Origin: Bacteroidaceae bacterium
GTDB lineage: Bacteria > Bacteroidota > Bacteroidia > Bacteroidales > Bacteroidaceae
Direction: 5' to 3'
Assembly (NCBI GenBank): GCA_017645305.1
Contig: JAGCPD010000064.1
Coordinates: forward strand, 62,001 to 126,000
DNA length: 64,000 nt
Shown here: positions 33,961 to 43,787 of the stretch, in pieces
Layout of the letters: each line of letters starts with the position of its first letter
How positions within the stretch are numbered: position 1 is the stretch's first letter
Notes under the pieces: model-generated
Database searches by the model: none
Told to the model about the DNA's origin: nothing
Seen by the model: only the letters and a program-made list of their open reading frames with translations
Program-made: the position numbers and the translations under genes

Positions 33961-33968
33961 TAACTTTG
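33961..33968 (+). promoter_or_regulatory. -7 box of porQ-cmk-ispH
   Basis: TAACTTTG 20 bases before ATG 33989. It lies within the longer open frame from 33896, so the upstream starts are unlikely. Confidence 0.6.
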
Positions 33969-33988
33969 GGCGCAAAATGCTAAAGACA

Positions 33989-34990
33989 ATGACAAAGAAG
34001 CATACACTTCCACTTATTTGGGCATTATTATTTGTGCAGATAGAATCATTCGGCCAAGAAAGCACAAGTATTTTCAACTTCCTTAATCTACCCAATTCTT
34101 CACATGTTACGGGTTTAGGAGGCAAGAACATATCATTGGTCCAAGATGAAATCCAAACTGCGGCCATGAATCCGGCATTACTCTCTAATATAAGCGACAA
34201 GAGTGTTGGCGTGAATTTTATGACGTATATGCAAGGTTGCAAAGCCGGTGGTGCTGCGTATGCGCAAACAGCAGGCAGCCGCGGAACATGGGGCGTTTAT
34301 ACTCAGTTTGTAGGATATGGCTCTATGAAGGAAACAGACCTTGCGGGAGAAATTATGGGAGAGATGAAACCTCTGGACCTTTGCATAGGCGGCCAATACA
34401 GTTACATGCTTACTGACCGACTTTCAGGAGGTGCCACCGCAAAGATTGTTTATTCGCATTATGGAGAATTCAAGTCGTGTGCCTTAGCCGTTGATTTGGG
34501 ACTGAACTATTACTGGGAGGAGAAGAATCTTTCCATATCAGCCGTTGCCAGGAACATCGGTGGCCAAATAAAGAGATTTGGCGATGTAGGAGAGCGTATT
34601 CCCTTTGATATGCGAATAGGCTTCACAAAAGGCTTGGGACATGCTCCTATTGATTTTTCCATAACATTAGTAGATCTTACCCATTGGAGCCAGAGCGACT
34701 ACTTCTCTACAGACGGCACAGTAAGCGGTGGCAGGATTTTTACCAATCACTTCGAGATTGGAGTGGACGCCTACCCCATTCCCATCATCTATGTTTGCGC
34801 CGGCTTTAATTTCCGTCGCGCATTCGAAATGAAAGCTGCAGGCAGCTCACATGCCGCAGGTCTTTCCTTCGGAGCGGGAGCTAACCTAAAGAAACTGAAA
34901 GTGGGAATTGCTTATGCAAAATATCATATCGGTGCTCCGACCCTTTCATTGAATCTTTCATATAGCTTCCAGAAATCAGCCAAAGAATAA
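33989..34990 (+). CDS. porQ: Type IX secretion system protein PorQ
   Basis: Outer-membrane beta-barrel of about 333 residues from the FadL-like PorV/PorQ family, part of the T9SS sorting and attachment complex. Signal peptide ends near [27 protein letters not shown] and AAMNPALLS are typical of PorQ. Many alternating strands end in a C-terminal SLNLSYSFQ barrel strand. ATG 33989 is preferred; 33977 is the alternative, but it would leave almost no leader after the promoter. Cmk follows after 40 bases, an arrangement also seen in related genomes. Confidence 0.88.
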   Translation: MTKKHTLPLIWALLFVQIESFGQESTSIFNFLNLPNSSHVTGLGGKNISLVQDEIQTAAMNPALLSNISDKSVGVNFMTYMQGCKAGGAAYAQTAGSRGTWGVYTQFVGYGSMKETDLAGEIMGEMKPLDLCIGGQYSYMLTDRLSGGATAKIVYSHYGEFKSCALAVDLGLNYYWEEKNLSISAVARNIGGQIKRFGDVGERIPFDMRIGFTKGLGHAPIDFSITLVDLTHWSQSDYFSTDGTVSGGRIFTNHFEIGVDAYPIPIIYVCAGFNFRRAFEMKAAGSSHAAGLSFGAGANLKKLKVGIAYAKYHIGAPTLSLNLSYSFQKSAKE

Positions 34991-35030
34991 CCACGTACTT
35001 ACATATAACACTTTAGGATTAAATAACAAC

Positions 35031-35720
35031 ATGAACAAGATAACGATTGCCATTGACGGACATTCTTCATGCGGAAAGAGTACAATGGCAAAAGATTTGG
35101 CAAGAGAGATTGGATATGTTTACATAGATACAGGTGCCATGTACAGAGCCGTAACTCTTTATTGTCTGCAAAACGGACTTATTACAGACGAAGGCATTGA
35201 CACAAATGAGCTAAAAAAGCACATGGACAAAATTTCTATTACTTTTCTGCTGAATCCTGTTACAGGAAGGCCAGACACCTATCTGAATGGCGTTTGTGTG
35301 GAAGATAAAATCCGGACTTTGGAAGTATCCGGCAAGGTGAGCTATGTTGCTGCGCTTGACTTTGTCAGGGAAGCAATGGTTGACCTTCAAAGATTAATGG
35401 GTGAAGCAAAAGGTGTCATAATGGATGGAAGAGACATCGGAACTGTTGTTTTTCCAAACGCTGAGCTTAAAATATTCGTTACCGCAAGTGATGAGATTCG
35501 TGCCAAAAGAAGATATGACGAATTGACAGCTAAAGGCGAAAAATGCAATATGGAGGATATCCTTGCCAACATTCGGGAACGCGACAGAATAGACAGCACA
35601 CGTGCTGTAAGTCCGCTTAGGAAAGCAGACGATGCCATTATCCTAGACAACAGCAACATGTCTATTGCGGAGCAGAAAGAATGGCTCCTGGCCCAATACC
35701 AACGCGTTACAGCAGGATGA
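35031..35720 (+). CDS. cmk: Cytidylate kinase
   Basis: Phosphorylates CMP/dCMP with ATP. 229 residues. P-loop GHSSCGKST at 10-18, [13 protein letters not shown] for substrate binding, the [10 protein letters not shown] motif and the LID region with RRYDEL are present. The stop overlaps the ispH start (ATGA), so translation is coupled. Confidence 0.96.
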   Translation: MNKITIAIDGHSSCGKSTMAKDLAREIGYVYIDTGAMYRAVTLYCLQNGLITDEGIDTNELKKHMDKISITFLLNPVTGRPDTYLNGVCVEDKIRTLEVSGKVSYVAALDFVREAMVDLQRLMGEAKGVIMDGRDIGTVVFPNAELKIFVTASDEIRAKRRYDELTAKGEKCNMEDILANIRERDRIDSTRAVSPLRKADDAIILDNSNMSIAEQKEWLLAQYQRVTAG

Positions 35721-36592
35721 ACATTGAGATTGACCAAGGCTCCGGCTTTTGTTTCGGCGTAACACGCGCTATAGGAAAAGCCGAAGAAGAGCTTAATAAA
35801 GACGGGCATTTATATTGCCTTGGCGATATTGTACACAATGGGAAAGAATGTGACCGCCTGCAACGCTTAGGCCTTACAACTATAAATCATGAGGAACTTG
35901 AAGACATTCACAAATCAAAAGTCCTGTTGAGGGCGCATGGGGAGCCACCGTCAACATACCTACTTGCAGACAAGAACGAAATTGAAATCATTGATGCCAC
36001 ATGCCCCGTTGTACTACATCTGCAGGAACGTATTAAAAGAGAATATAACGCTGACAGCGAACACAAAAAGCAAATTGTAATCTTTGGAAAGAACGGACAC
36101 GCAGAAGTGTTAGGATTGGTAGGTCAGACAGAAGGAACGGCAATAGTCATAGAATCAATTGCTGATCTTCACAAATTGGATTACAACAAAGACATTTGCC
36201 TGTATTCACAAACAACCAAACCCCTTGATGAATTCAGACGTATTGTAGAATACATTGAGAAAAACATCGGATGTGACGCAACATTTACCTTCTACGATAC
36301 CATTTGCCGACAGGTGGCCAACAGGATGCCCCACATCAGGGAGTTTGCCAATAGGCATGACGTTATTCTTTTTGTCTGTGGGAAAAAAAGCAGCAACGGA
36401 AGAGTGCTGTTCAAGGAATGCAAAGATGCTAACCCCCAATCATATATGATAGATGCAGCCAACGAAATTGACCTTCGTTGGCTACAGAATTGTAATTCCA
36501 TTGGTATATGTGGAGCGACAAGTACGCCCAAATGGCTAATGGAGGAGTGCAAAATAAGAATCGAGGAGTTGCTTGGCAGCAACAAAGGATGA
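35717..36592 (+). CDS. ispH: 4-hydroxy-3-methylbut-2-enyl diphosphate reductase
   Basis: Last step of the MEP pathway, giving IPP and DMAPP. ATG 35717 gives 291 residues with the three [4Fe-4S] cysteines at C12 (GFCFGV), C96 (DATCPVV) and C197 (DTICRQV), matching the usual positions. HGEPPS and the SxN-type [12 protein letters not shown] motif are present. The IPP it makes feeds the polyprenyl synthase and uppS in this window. The last 57 bases overlap the convergent meaB gene. Confidence 0.96.
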   Translation: MNIEIDQGSGFCFGVTRAIGKAEEELNKDGHLYCLGDIVHNGKECDRLQRLGLTTINHEELEDIHKSKVLLRAHGEPPSTYLLADKNEIEIIDATCPVVLHLQERIKREYNADSEHKKQIVIFGKNGHAEVLGLVGQTEGTAIVIESIADLHKLDYNKDICLYSQTTKPLDEFRRIVEYIEKNIGCDATFTFYDTICRQVANRMPHIREFANRHDVILFVCGKKSSNGRVLFKECKDANPQSYMIDAANEIDLRWLQNCNSIGICGATSTPKWLMEECKIRIEELLGSNKG

Positions 36593-37633
36593 ACGCTGAC
36601 CATCCAGCACACTTTTCTCTGCTGCCTGCAAAAGGTCTGCTATTGTGGAATTCTGGTAGAAATTGTTGCGCAACTGCTCATTGATGCTTTCGTACATCCA
36701 ATATTTAGACTGTTCGGCACGACGGTATTCGAAGTACCCGTTTTTCTTAACAAAGTCTATATATTCGTATATCATGTCCCAGATTTCCTTGATTCCGTAT
36801 CCATAGAATCCGCTATAGGTAAGGACCTGGGGTTGCCAACCGCTTTCAGGCATAGGGAATAATTGCAGCGCATTTCTGAATTGTGTGGCAGCCAACTGAC
36901 ATTTATCAACATTGCTTCCGTCACACTTATTTATCACAATGCCGTCTGCCATCTCCATAATGCCTCGTTTGATGCCCTGCAACTCATCGCCTGTTCCTGC
37001 CAATTGGATTAGCAGAAAAAAATCAACCATAGAATGACATGCCGTCTCGCTTTGACCGACTCCCACTGTCTCAACGAAAATCTTGTCAAAACCAGCCGCC
37101 TCACAAAGAATTATTGTTTCACGTGTCTTTCTGGCAACACCGCCCAAACTACCAGCCGAGGGACTGGGACGAATAAAGGAATCCGGATGGACGGAAAGCT
37201 TCTCCATTCGGGTCTTATCACCAAGAATACTTCCCTTGGACCGCTCGCTACTGGGATCAATAGCCAAAACTGCCAACCGTCCTCCATACTCTTTCAGCAC
37301 ATGAATTCCAAATTCGTCAATACTGGTACTCTTTCCTGCCCCGGGCACTCCACTGATACCCACCCTTATGCTATTACCAGAATAGGGCAAGCATTTTTCG
37401 ATCACCTCCTGGGCAATTGCCTGATGAGCAGGGTTCGTACTTTCAACCAATGTCACAGCCTGACCCAATATAGAGACATTGCCACGTAATATCCCCTCTA
37501 CATAATCTTCTGCTGTAAGTTGGTGCCGGGCAAAGCGACCACGTTTTAGATAAGGGTTAACTATGGAAACAGGCCCTACTCCGCTATTTACCATCAGGCC
37601 TTCAAATTCCGCACTATTTTCGGGATGCTCCAT
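36536..37633 (-). CDS. meaB: MeaB/ArgK-family GTPase (methylmalonyl-CoA mutase chaperone)
   Basis: G3E GTPase of 365 residues that protects and reloads B12-dependent methylmalonyl-CoA mutase. Walker A GVPGAGKS is at 95-102, DPSSERSKGSILGDKTRM and the ETVGVGQSE switch follow, and NKCDGSN is the guanine-specificity motif. The mutase subunits are not in this window. It is the third gene after DUF4837 and DUF1573 on the minus strand, 11 bases after the DUF1573 stop. Its C-terminus overlaps ispH tail to tail. Confidence 0.93.
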   Translation of the reverse strand: MEHPENSAEFEGLMVNSGVGPVSIVNPYLKRGRFARHQLTAEDYVEGILRGNVSILGQAVTLVESTNPAHQAIAQEVIEKCLPYSGNSIRVGISGVPGAGKSTSIDEFGIHVLKEYGGRLAVLAIDPSSERSKGSILGDKTRMEKLSVHPDSFIRPSPSAGSLGGVARKTRETIILCEAAGFDKIFVETVGVGQSETACHSMVDFFLLIQLAGTGDELQGIKRGIMEMADGIVINKCDGSNVDKCQLAATQFRNALQLFPMPESGWQPQVLTYSGFYGYGIKEIWDMIYEYIDFVKKNGYFEYRRAEQSKYWMYESINEQLRNNFYQNSTIADLLQAAEKSVLDGQRSSFVAAKQLLDSYFALLH

Positions 37634-37644
37634 ATCCAGTATTT

Positions 37645-38712
37645 TTATGGTTTAACATCGATATTAACAATTGTCTTGGGCTGTAAGGGGTCGTTTGTTA
37701 TCAGAAGAACCCTTGGGCGGCCTTTTGCGTGTTTAAGATATTTCGGGGTTACAGTAATCTTCAGCTTTGTACTTGCACCAGGCTTCAACACCCTGTTTCC
37801 TAAACTTACAGAAACCGCTTCGCTAAAGACCTGTACCTGTTCAAAATGCAAATCACTTTTTCCTTGATTATAAACGGAAATCGTATGGGTTGCCTTTGAT
37901 TTACCCTCCAAAGAGCCGAAATCCAAAAAAGATTCCGAAATATACAATGCCGGTGCATTTTCTTTTTCCTTGGCAGTCATCCTTGAAAAATCAGGAAGGA
38001 GTACTGCAGAAATCTGAATCTCGTTAGCATCGCTAATCTTGTCGCCCATATAGCGGGACAAGTAAACCGATGTTTTATTCAGCCCCATCTGAAACAACTT
38101 GTCACTATCCAACGTTAGTCTGATGACACCTTTTTTGCCAGGCGGCACATTTTCCGGAATGTATTGTGCCGACAGATATGCAGGCAAATGCATAAGTTCT
38201 GGGCGGAATGCGGTATGCTCTTTGTTAATAAGCGACATTTCCAAAACGGGATGTTCGCCTTTGTGCACGTCAGCAAATTCCAGATAGTTCGTCTGTAGTT
38301 GCACATTCCCCAAATCTATCGGATAGTCTTCCCCCACATCCCTCACGCCAACAACTACTGTGCCCTGTATCCCCAGATAGACAGGACTCTCCGAAGCATT
38401 TGAAACCACCTCTATCTCCTTATAAAAGGTACCTAACATGCCTGCATCATAAACCAAAGTTATCTCTCCTCTCTTACCCGCAGGAATTGCAGTCTTCGGG
38501 AAACTAACATCCATACAACCGCACGAAGCCTTTGCCGAAGATATCCTAAGCGGTTGGTTACCTTTGTTAACAAAGTCAAAAACCACTCTTTTGGGCTGTT
38601 GGAATTCCACTTCGCCCAATTTTTTAATCTCTACATCAGGAACAAAACGGGGCTGTGCATACAGAATGCCGGCACACATCAAATAAAGAAGAAAGATATA
38701 TTTCTGTTTCAT
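37645..38712 (-). CDS. DUF1573 domain protein, exported
   Basis: Signal peptide MKQKYIFLLYLMCAGILYAQ, then Ig-like beta domains. The first, with FVNKGNQPLRISSAKASCGCMDVSFPK split around residues 47-72, is a classic DUF1573 (C-G-C motif). A second ASPM/SPD-2-Hydin-like domain lies at about 255-350. 355 residues. Starts in a 4-base overlap with the DUF4837 gene. Function unknown; the family is abundant and periplasmic in Bacteroidetes. Confidence 0.88.
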   Translation of the reverse strand: MKQKYIFLLYLMCAGILYAQPRFVPDVEIKKLGEVEFQQPKRVVFDFVNKGNQPLRISSAKASCGCMDVSFPKTAIPAGKRGEITLVYDAGMLGTFYKEIEVVSNASESPVYLGIQGTVVVGVRDVGEDYPIDLGNVQLQTNYLEFADVHKGEHPVLEMSLINKEHTAFRPELMHLPAYLSAQYIPENVPPGKKGVIRLTLDSDKLFQMGLNKTSVYLSRYMGDKISDANEIQISAVLLPDFSRMTAKEKENAPALYISESFLDFGSLEGKSKATHTISVYNQGKSDLHFEQVQVFSEAVSVSLGNRVLKPGASTKLKITVTPKYLKHAKGRPRVLLITNDPLQPKTIVNIDVKP

Positions 38713-39707
38713 TTTCGACTATCTGTTTTATATAATGTCCATAAAGACGCCTCTACCGTACGTAACAAGTCACGTTTATCCGTTGAAGGAGAATATACGA
38801 ATCCTTCAGCAACAATTAGTTTGTTGTTTATAGAGTCTATTCTTGTTAGAGAAACAAAGGGACCACCGAGAGCTCCGTTTCTCATCTCCCACAATCCACG
38901 TACCTCAAATGCCTTCTGGCCCTCTATATCCCGCATACGGGAGAAAAGCACTGGGACGCCATCTATCATAGTTGTCTGCATCCACTGATCATCTCTGCTT
39001 CCTGGTATATTTATACGCATTACAGAATCTCTGTATGCCACGAATTTCTGCTCATCTGCTATACTCTTACCATCCCATGGCAGGGTGTACATCACGATAT
39101 TAAGGTCCTTTTCGTTAAGATTTGTCCCCACCCAGACAAAGTCCTTTCCTGTCTTGGCTGCCTGAATCTGCTTAGGTACTTTTAGACCATACCCCACCAC
39201 AGACAAAAACTTTCGGCTCATATCCCTGTTATAATGCTTACGGATATCTGCTGCTCGCATTTCTATCTGTGCCTCATCAATTATTCCACGTATATATAAC
39301 GCTTTTTCTGAGAGAAACTTACGAAGTACATCAATATTAGGAGCCGACACCGTTACTTCTATCTGAGGACGTGCAACAACATCTCTTGAGATTCCCACCA
39401 TAGCGCGCTTCAAGCTAGGGTCCAAATGAACAAAAAGTTTACTATGAAATGTTGTGTAAGGCTGAGTATAGTGACGGGCAGATATCCTGACCGTCTTAAA
39501 AAAAGCCTCATCCTGCATAAGTCCAGGAACAGAGCCTTGGGTTATGACTTTAAGAGTATCTGCAATATCGCTATGCCATACTTGGTCATCAACCACCAAA
39601 AGGAGCTCGCTTGGCAAACCTTTTGAAGTTACAATCCTTGTCTTCTTATCTTTTGGTGCACAAGAGACAAGAAGGGATAATAATATTAATATGGACAACT
39701 TTCTCAT
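38709..39707 (-). CDS. DUF4837-family lipoprotein
   Basis: Lipoprotein of 332 residues with lipobox SLLVSC (Cys16). The family features GLPSELLLVVDDQVW, KVPKQIQAAKTGKDFVWVGTN and the R-G-LWEM region point to DUF4837, a Bacteroidetes-only family of unknown function. First gene of the DUF4837-DUF1573-meaB operon with a full consensus promoter. Neighbour meaB is probably only co-transcribed. Confidence 0.85.
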   Translation of the reverse strand: MRKLSILILLSLLVSCAPKDKKTRIVTSKGLPSELLLVVDDQVWHSDIADTLKVITQGSVPGLMQDEAFFKTVRISARHYTQPYTTFHSKLFVHLDPSLKRAMVGISRDVVARPQIEVTVSAPNIDVLRKFLSEKALYIRGIIDEAQIEMRAADIRKHYNRDMSRKFLSVVGYGLKVPKQIQAAKTGKDFVWVGTNLNEKDLNIVMYTLPWDGKSIADEQKFVAYRDSVMRINIPGSRDDQWMQTTMIDGVPVLFSRMRDIEGQKAFEVRGLWEMRNGALGGPFVSLTRIDSINNKLIVAEGFVYSPSTDKRDLLRTVEASLWTLYKTDSRK

Positions 39708-39764
39708 GCCTGTTCCCTTTCAATTACATTAAGGCTAATCCAGCCAGCCTTTTATTCTCACCCA

Positions 39765-39796
39765 CAAAGGTATCTTCTTTTTCCGAGAATGGCAAA
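39765..39796 (-). promoter_or_regulatory. Promoter of the DUF4837-DUF1573-meaB operon
   Basis: Minus strand: TTTG (39793-39796), 20-base spacer, TACCTTTG (39765-39772). Exact consensus, 58 bases before ATG 39707. Confidence 0.78.
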
Positions 39797-39866
39797 GGGG
39801 AACAAAAAAACTTCCGCTCTTGTTATTTTTTTTAACAGAACTAATGGCAGAATCGGAATAATCATG

Positions 39867-39874
39867 TAACTTTG
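39867..39874 (+). promoter_or_regulatory. -7 box of the GT39-like membrane gene
   Basis: TAACTTTG, 26 bases before ATG 39900. No TTTG in the -33 position. Confidence 0.55.
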
Positions 39875-39899
39875 CATGCGATAATTAAATAATATTCTT

Positions 39900-41417
39900 A
39901 TGAAGCAAACGGATTATCGGGAGCCTCTCTTTCTATTTCTTTTTGCGATACTTATATCCACGCTGTTCAGCACATGTTCTTTCCTGTATCCGCTTAACCC
40001 ATGGGACGATGCCAACGTTTATATGACGATAGGCAATGCCATGCTTAGCGGCAGGGAACTCTATGTTGACATTTTCGACCATAAGGGACCTGTGCTATTC
40101 CTTATGCATGAGATGGCAGCCATGTTGTCACGAAGCAGTTTTGTAGGAATCTATATTGTAGAAGTAATATGCAGTTTTTATTTCCTATGGTATTCATTGC
40201 TTACGATGCGACTTTTCTCTTCTTCCCGAATTACGCTGCCGCTGACATGTCTGTTGGGATGGCTCACATTATCTTCCGACTTTTTTTATTATGGCGATAG
40301 CGTTGAAGAGTTTTCATTGCCCATTCTGGCACACTGCTTGTATTTCATGCTCCGATTTGTCAGGGACCGCCGTACTCCGCAATGGTGGCAGGCACTTATC
40401 ATGGGCATTGGACTTGGGCTTATCTTATGGACGAAGTTTAACATATTATTATTCTATATCGGAGGAATTACAGCACTTACCTTCATTGCCTGGCGACATC
40501 AACAGTTAAAAGCACTAGGCCGTATTGTGCTATGGGTATCAACTGGAGTCGTGCTCGTAACAACGCCTATCCTGGCTTATTTTGTAGCACATGGCACAGT
40601 TGGAGCACTTATGGAGTCGTACTTTATGATTAATATTTTCCAATATCATGGGACTGCCACCAATGGAGAACCCGACTTCTGGTGGTTCCCGCTCATAAAA
40701 CTGTCTATATGGGCAGTATTGACACTACCTATTTTCTTTGTCCGTGCACGTTGGGAAGTTAAACTTCTGGTATTTGGCACATATGGCGTTCTGCTACTTT
40801 CATTTGCAACAATGACAGTTCAATTCTACTATTTTCTATTATTATACGTCTTCTCTCCGTTGGTTATTTATTTCTTCAGAAAACATGCACTTTCTGTTCA
40901 GACCTATGCGACGATAACGCTTATAGGAATAGTTTCTGCAGCTACAAACTGGAACATTGTTACCCTCATGAACGGAACGTTCCCGCAATGTGTCCTTGAA
41001 ATGGCTGAGGTAATTAATGCAAATAAGAGCGCCGACAGCGAAGTACTCACATTCAGTTCATACGACACGGGCATTTATCAGCATACACGACATCTGCCTC
41101 CGAACAAGAATTTCTTTATGTCGAGTATCCTTGATCCAGATATTCGAAAAGAACAGGCAGAATGGGTTGCTTCAGGAAAAGTTCGTTACTTAGTACGCGA
41201 AATAGGAGCCATCAAGACATGCCACGAATACTATGACGTTCCTGTACCTGACAATTTCATGTGCATTTACGACAAGGAAGAGCTGTTTCGCTACCGTTTA
41301 ATCACCACACCGCACAAGTTTCTTTGGAACCTTACTTATCCCCGTGTGTTACTGCGACACATCATGCCCCCCGTTACCGTAAACCAGCGTATGCTGATAT
41401 ACGAAAGGAAACCATAA
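39900..41417 (+). CDS. Polytopic membrane glycosyltransferase-like protein (GT39/PMT type)
   Basis: A 505-residue membrane protein with roughly 10 TM helices and a soluble C-terminal part (from about 390). The first external loop carries the GT-C-type acidic motif NPWDDANVY, and DIFDHKGPVLFLMHE follows, both as in ArnT/PMT-like lipid-linked sugar transferases. The gene is monocistronic by promoter and by the convergent neighbour. The GtrA gene 22 bases away on the other strand may act in related lipid-sugar flipping. Substrate unknown. Confidence 0.78.
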   Translation: MKQTDYREPLFLFLFAILISTLFSTCSFLYPLNPWDDANVYMTIGNAMLSGRELYVDIFDHKGPVLFLMHEMAAMLSRSSFVGIYIVEVICSFYFLWYSLLTMRLFSSSRITLPLTCLLGWLTLSSDFFYYGDSVEEFSLPILAHCLYFMLRFVRDRRTPQWWQALIMGIGLGLILWTKFNILLFYIGGITALTFIAWRHQQLKALGRIVLWVSTGVVLVTTPILAYFVAHGTVGALMESYFMINIFQYHGTATNGEPDFWWFPLIKLSIWAVLTLPIFFVRARWEVKLLVFGTYGVLLLSFATMTVQFYYFLLLYVFSPLVIYFFRKHALSVQTYATITLIGIVSAATNWNIVTLMNGTFPQCVLEMAEVINANKSADSEVLTFSSYDTGIYQHTRHLPPNKNFFMSSILDPDIRKEQAEWVASGKVRYLVREIGAIKTCHEYYDVPVPDNFMCIYDKEELFRYRLITTPHKFLWNLTYPRVLLRHIMPPVTVNQRMLIYERKP

Positions 41418-41439
41418 AAGGGGGAAAAAGGTAAACGGA

Positions 41440-41853
41440 TTAGACCGAACTTTTGTCTTTCTTCGAGAAATTTATTACAGCACGTACCACCAAAAAATTT
41501 GATATAGCACTGATAAAGGCCATCGGTATATAGGCGATGGTATCGTCCATCCCTATTTTTTCCACAAATAGCCACATGAGTCCCATGCGCACGACGAAAA
41601 GATTAAACATGTGGGCGCCTACAAAACCTTCGAAATTACGCACGGACGGAACTGTTTTGAAAGTCCAGTTAATGGTGAGAAAATAGTTAATACAAAATGA
41701 AATAAGGTAGCCCGAAATAAGTGCAACCTGATAGGGGGTAAAAAGGTCAACCACATAATACACAACTGCGTCAATTATGGCACAGATTCCACCTACAACG
41801 CAAAAGCGTATAAACTGTGGCACATCCTTATAGTTAATAAATTTCTCAATCAT
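41440..41853 (-). CDS. GtrA-family membrane protein
   Basis: Four-TM protein of 137 residues (helices about 15-35, 43-62, 82-100, 108-128). IRFCVVGGICAIIDAVVYYV and SYLISFCINYFLTINWTF-type segments are typical of GtrA, which is thought to help flip polyprenyl-phosphate sugars. It starts 7 bases after murI, as the last gene of the long envelope operon. Confidence 0.88.
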   Translation of the reverse strand: MIEKFINYKDVPQFIRFCVVGGICAIIDAVVYYVVDLFTPYQVALISGYLISFCINYFLTINWTFKTVPSVRNFEGFVGAHMFNLFVVRMGLMWLFVEKIGMDDTIAYIPMAFISAISNFLVVRAVINFSKKDKSSV

Positions 41854-41860
41854 TTTCGAG

Positions 41861-42709
41861 TTAGTCTAAATAGACCCTTTTTGCGGTGAGTGCCTCACCC
41901 ATAAAGGCTGTTGCCTTACATTGGAATGCCTCGGCCTGTTCTGTGGTCATGAAGCGAGTCTTTCCTCCGCAAGTAATTCGTTCCGTCATCTCAGGATGAC
42001 GTTTCAGATAGTCACGCAAGCTATTTGCCACATAGTATCCCTGCTCAATAACATGAATTCCAGAAGGCATATACTTACGTATTTTTTTCAACAGAAGGGG
42101 GTAATGGGTACAACCCAAAATAACGCTGTCTATCTGCGGGTCACGACTAAACAGATTATCAATGTACTTTTGGACAAAATAATCTGCTCCAGGACCGTCA
42201 TATTCATCATTCTCAACTAACGGAACCCACATCGGACAGGCCTCACTTGTAACCTGAATATCGGGATGCAACTTGGCGATTTCCAATTCATATGTTGCAC
42301 TACGTATAGTGCCCAATGTTGCCATAATACCCACATGGCGGCTCTGCGAAATATCCCCCAAAACCTCGACAGTAGGACGTATCACACCCAAAACACGTCG
42401 GTTTACATCCATACCAGGCAAATCGTTTTGCTGAATACTGCGCAAAGCTTTTGCTGAAGCAGTATTGCAACCCAAAATAACCAAATGGCATCCTTCTTCA
42501 AAGAGATAGCGGACAGCCTGCAAAGTAAACTCATAAACGATGTCAAACGAGCGTGTTCCGTATGGAGCACGAGCATTGTCACCTAAATACAAATAATCAT
42601 ACTGCGGCATTAACGAACGTATCTGCCGCAGTATTGTAAGCCCCCCATAGCCCGAGTCAAAAATTCCTATCGGGCCAGGGAGTTGTGAAAATTTATTCGC
42701 TTTGCTCAT
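41861..42709 (-). CDS. murI: Glutamate racemase
   Basis: Makes D-glutamate for peptidoglycan. 282 residues. Catalytic cysteines C81 (ILGCNTAS) and C200 (ILGCTHYPLLL), IGIFDSGYGGLT and the GDNARAPYG motif are all intact. Its first 17 bases overlap the end of the preceding ompH gene. Confidence 0.96.
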   Translation of the reverse strand: MSKANKFSQLPGPIGIFDSGYGGLTILRQIRSLMPQYDYLYLGDNARAPYGTRSFDIVYEFTLQAVRYLFEEGCHLVILGCNTASAKALRSIQQNDLPGMDVNRRVLGVIRPTVEVLGDISQSRHVGIMATLGTIRSATYELEIAKLHPDIQVTSEACPMWVPLVENDEYDGPGADYFVQKYIDNLFSRDPQIDSVILGCTHYPLLLKKIRKYMPSGIHVIEQGYYVANSLRDYLKRHPEMTERITCGGKTRFMTTEQAEAFQCKATAFMGEALTAKRVYLD

Positions 42710-43223
42710 CTTGAGATGACGAATCCACTTTTAATTTCTCACGGACAAGGTCTGTCAGGTCCACGCCAACTACAGGATTAATATACGGACAAGCATTGTC
42801 ATCTGTATTCAGGATAAAACCATATCCATATTCTACGCCAACCTCAAGAAGAACCCTGTTCAGTTTCTTCTGTACCTCAGCAACCAAATCTTTTTCTGCC
42901 TGAGCCAACAGTCCTTGTACTTGCACGCGGAAAGCAACACCATTATCCATTAAAGTCTGCAATTCAGCCTGTCGCTTCTGCATAATTGTCTGCGGGAAGT
43001 CCTTTTGTCCTTGTAAGAAATCTACAAACTTCTTCTGGAACTCAGCCTCTCCCCTGGCAGCTTCTTCGTCGTACTTGGCCTTTAATGTTTGTAACTCCTG
43101 CATAGCCTGAGCATACTCAGGCATTTCCTTTAGTACCTGCTGATAACTCAAATAACCGAACTGTATCTGAGCAGATGCTACTACAGGAATTACCACAAAG
43201 AGAAATACAAATAGGCGTTTCAT
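42693..43223 (-). CDS. OmpH/Skp-family periplasmic chaperone (third copy)
   Basis: Signal peptide (1-18), then a long coiled-coil of the Skp type (about 30-120, rich in Glu/Gln/Lys) and a C-terminal beta segment. 176 residues. Holds unfolded outer-membrane proteins for BamA. The third of three tandem copies after bamA, with the most diverged C-terminus (acidic, ends SSQDEQSE). Confidence 0.88.
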   Translation of the reverse strand: MKRLFVFLFVVIPVVASAQIQFGYLSYQQVLKEMPEYAQAMQELQTLKAKYDEEAARGEAEFQKKFVDFLQGQKDFPQTIMQKRQAELQTLMDNGVAFRVQVQGLLAQAEKDLVAEVQKKLNRVLLEVGVEYGYGFILNTDDNACPYINPVVGVDLTDLVREKLKVDSSSQDEQSE

Positions 43224-43235
43224 ATTCTCTATTTA

Positions 43236-43736
43236 TTATTGGATTCCTACCTCTTTCTTTATCAGATCAGAAACATCAGTGCTCAACTGTGAATTAACAA
43301 ACGGGATTGCACCTGTATTGATATCTACCACATAAACATATCCACCGGCTTCTCCTATTTTCTTAACCGCAGCCATCACTTTTTCGTTAATACCACCCAT
43401 TTTCTCCTGACGAGCCTTTTCCAAAGCCTGCTGGTTGTCCTGGTACGACTGTTGCAAACGCTGGTACAAATCCTGCAGTTCCTGCTCACGACGCTGACGA
43501 ACATTTTCCAGCAAGTTTGCCTGCTCTTTCTGGTACTCCTCACTCTTCTTCTGCAGTTCATCCTGCATCAGCTTCATATCATCCTCGTACTGCTTTGCCA
43601 TAGCCTGAATTTCCTCTGTAGCAGTAACATACTCCTTCATGTTGGGAATAATTTCAGCACTATTAAAATGAGCAAACTTCTGTGCATTCAAACTCAAGGG
43701 CGCTATCATCAGGATAGCAATCATAAATTTTTTCAT
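43236..43736 (-). CDS. OmpH/Skp-family periplasmic chaperone (second copy)
   Basis: 166 residues: signal peptide ending SLNAQK, then a coiled-coil hairpin with strong Glu/Gln/Lys heptads (QAMAKQYEDDMKLM, LQKKSEEYQKEQ). The N-terminal AHFNSAEII strand matches Skp. 12 bases from the third copy. Confidence 0.9.
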   Translation of the reverse strand: MKKFMIAILMIAPLSLNAQKFAHFNSAEIIPNMKEYVTATEEIQAMAKQYEDDMKLMQDELQKKSEEYQKEQANLLENVRQRREQELQDLYQRLQQSYQDNQQALEKARQEKMGGINEKVMAAVKKIGEAGGYVYVVDINTGAIPFVNSQLSTDVSDLIKKEVGIQ

Positions 43737-43787
43737 AAACTTAACTTATAATTTGTTGTTTTTTTTATTCGTTATTATTACTTATAA

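Noticed and set aside
33896..33988. Extended N-terminus for PorQ
   Set aside because: The added residues precede a normal signal peptide and cover the -7 promoter box.
36536..36592. Frameshift or wrong stop at the ispH/meaB junction
   Set aside because: Both proteins have normal lengths and intact motifs; the 57-base overlap is plain tail-to-tail overlap.
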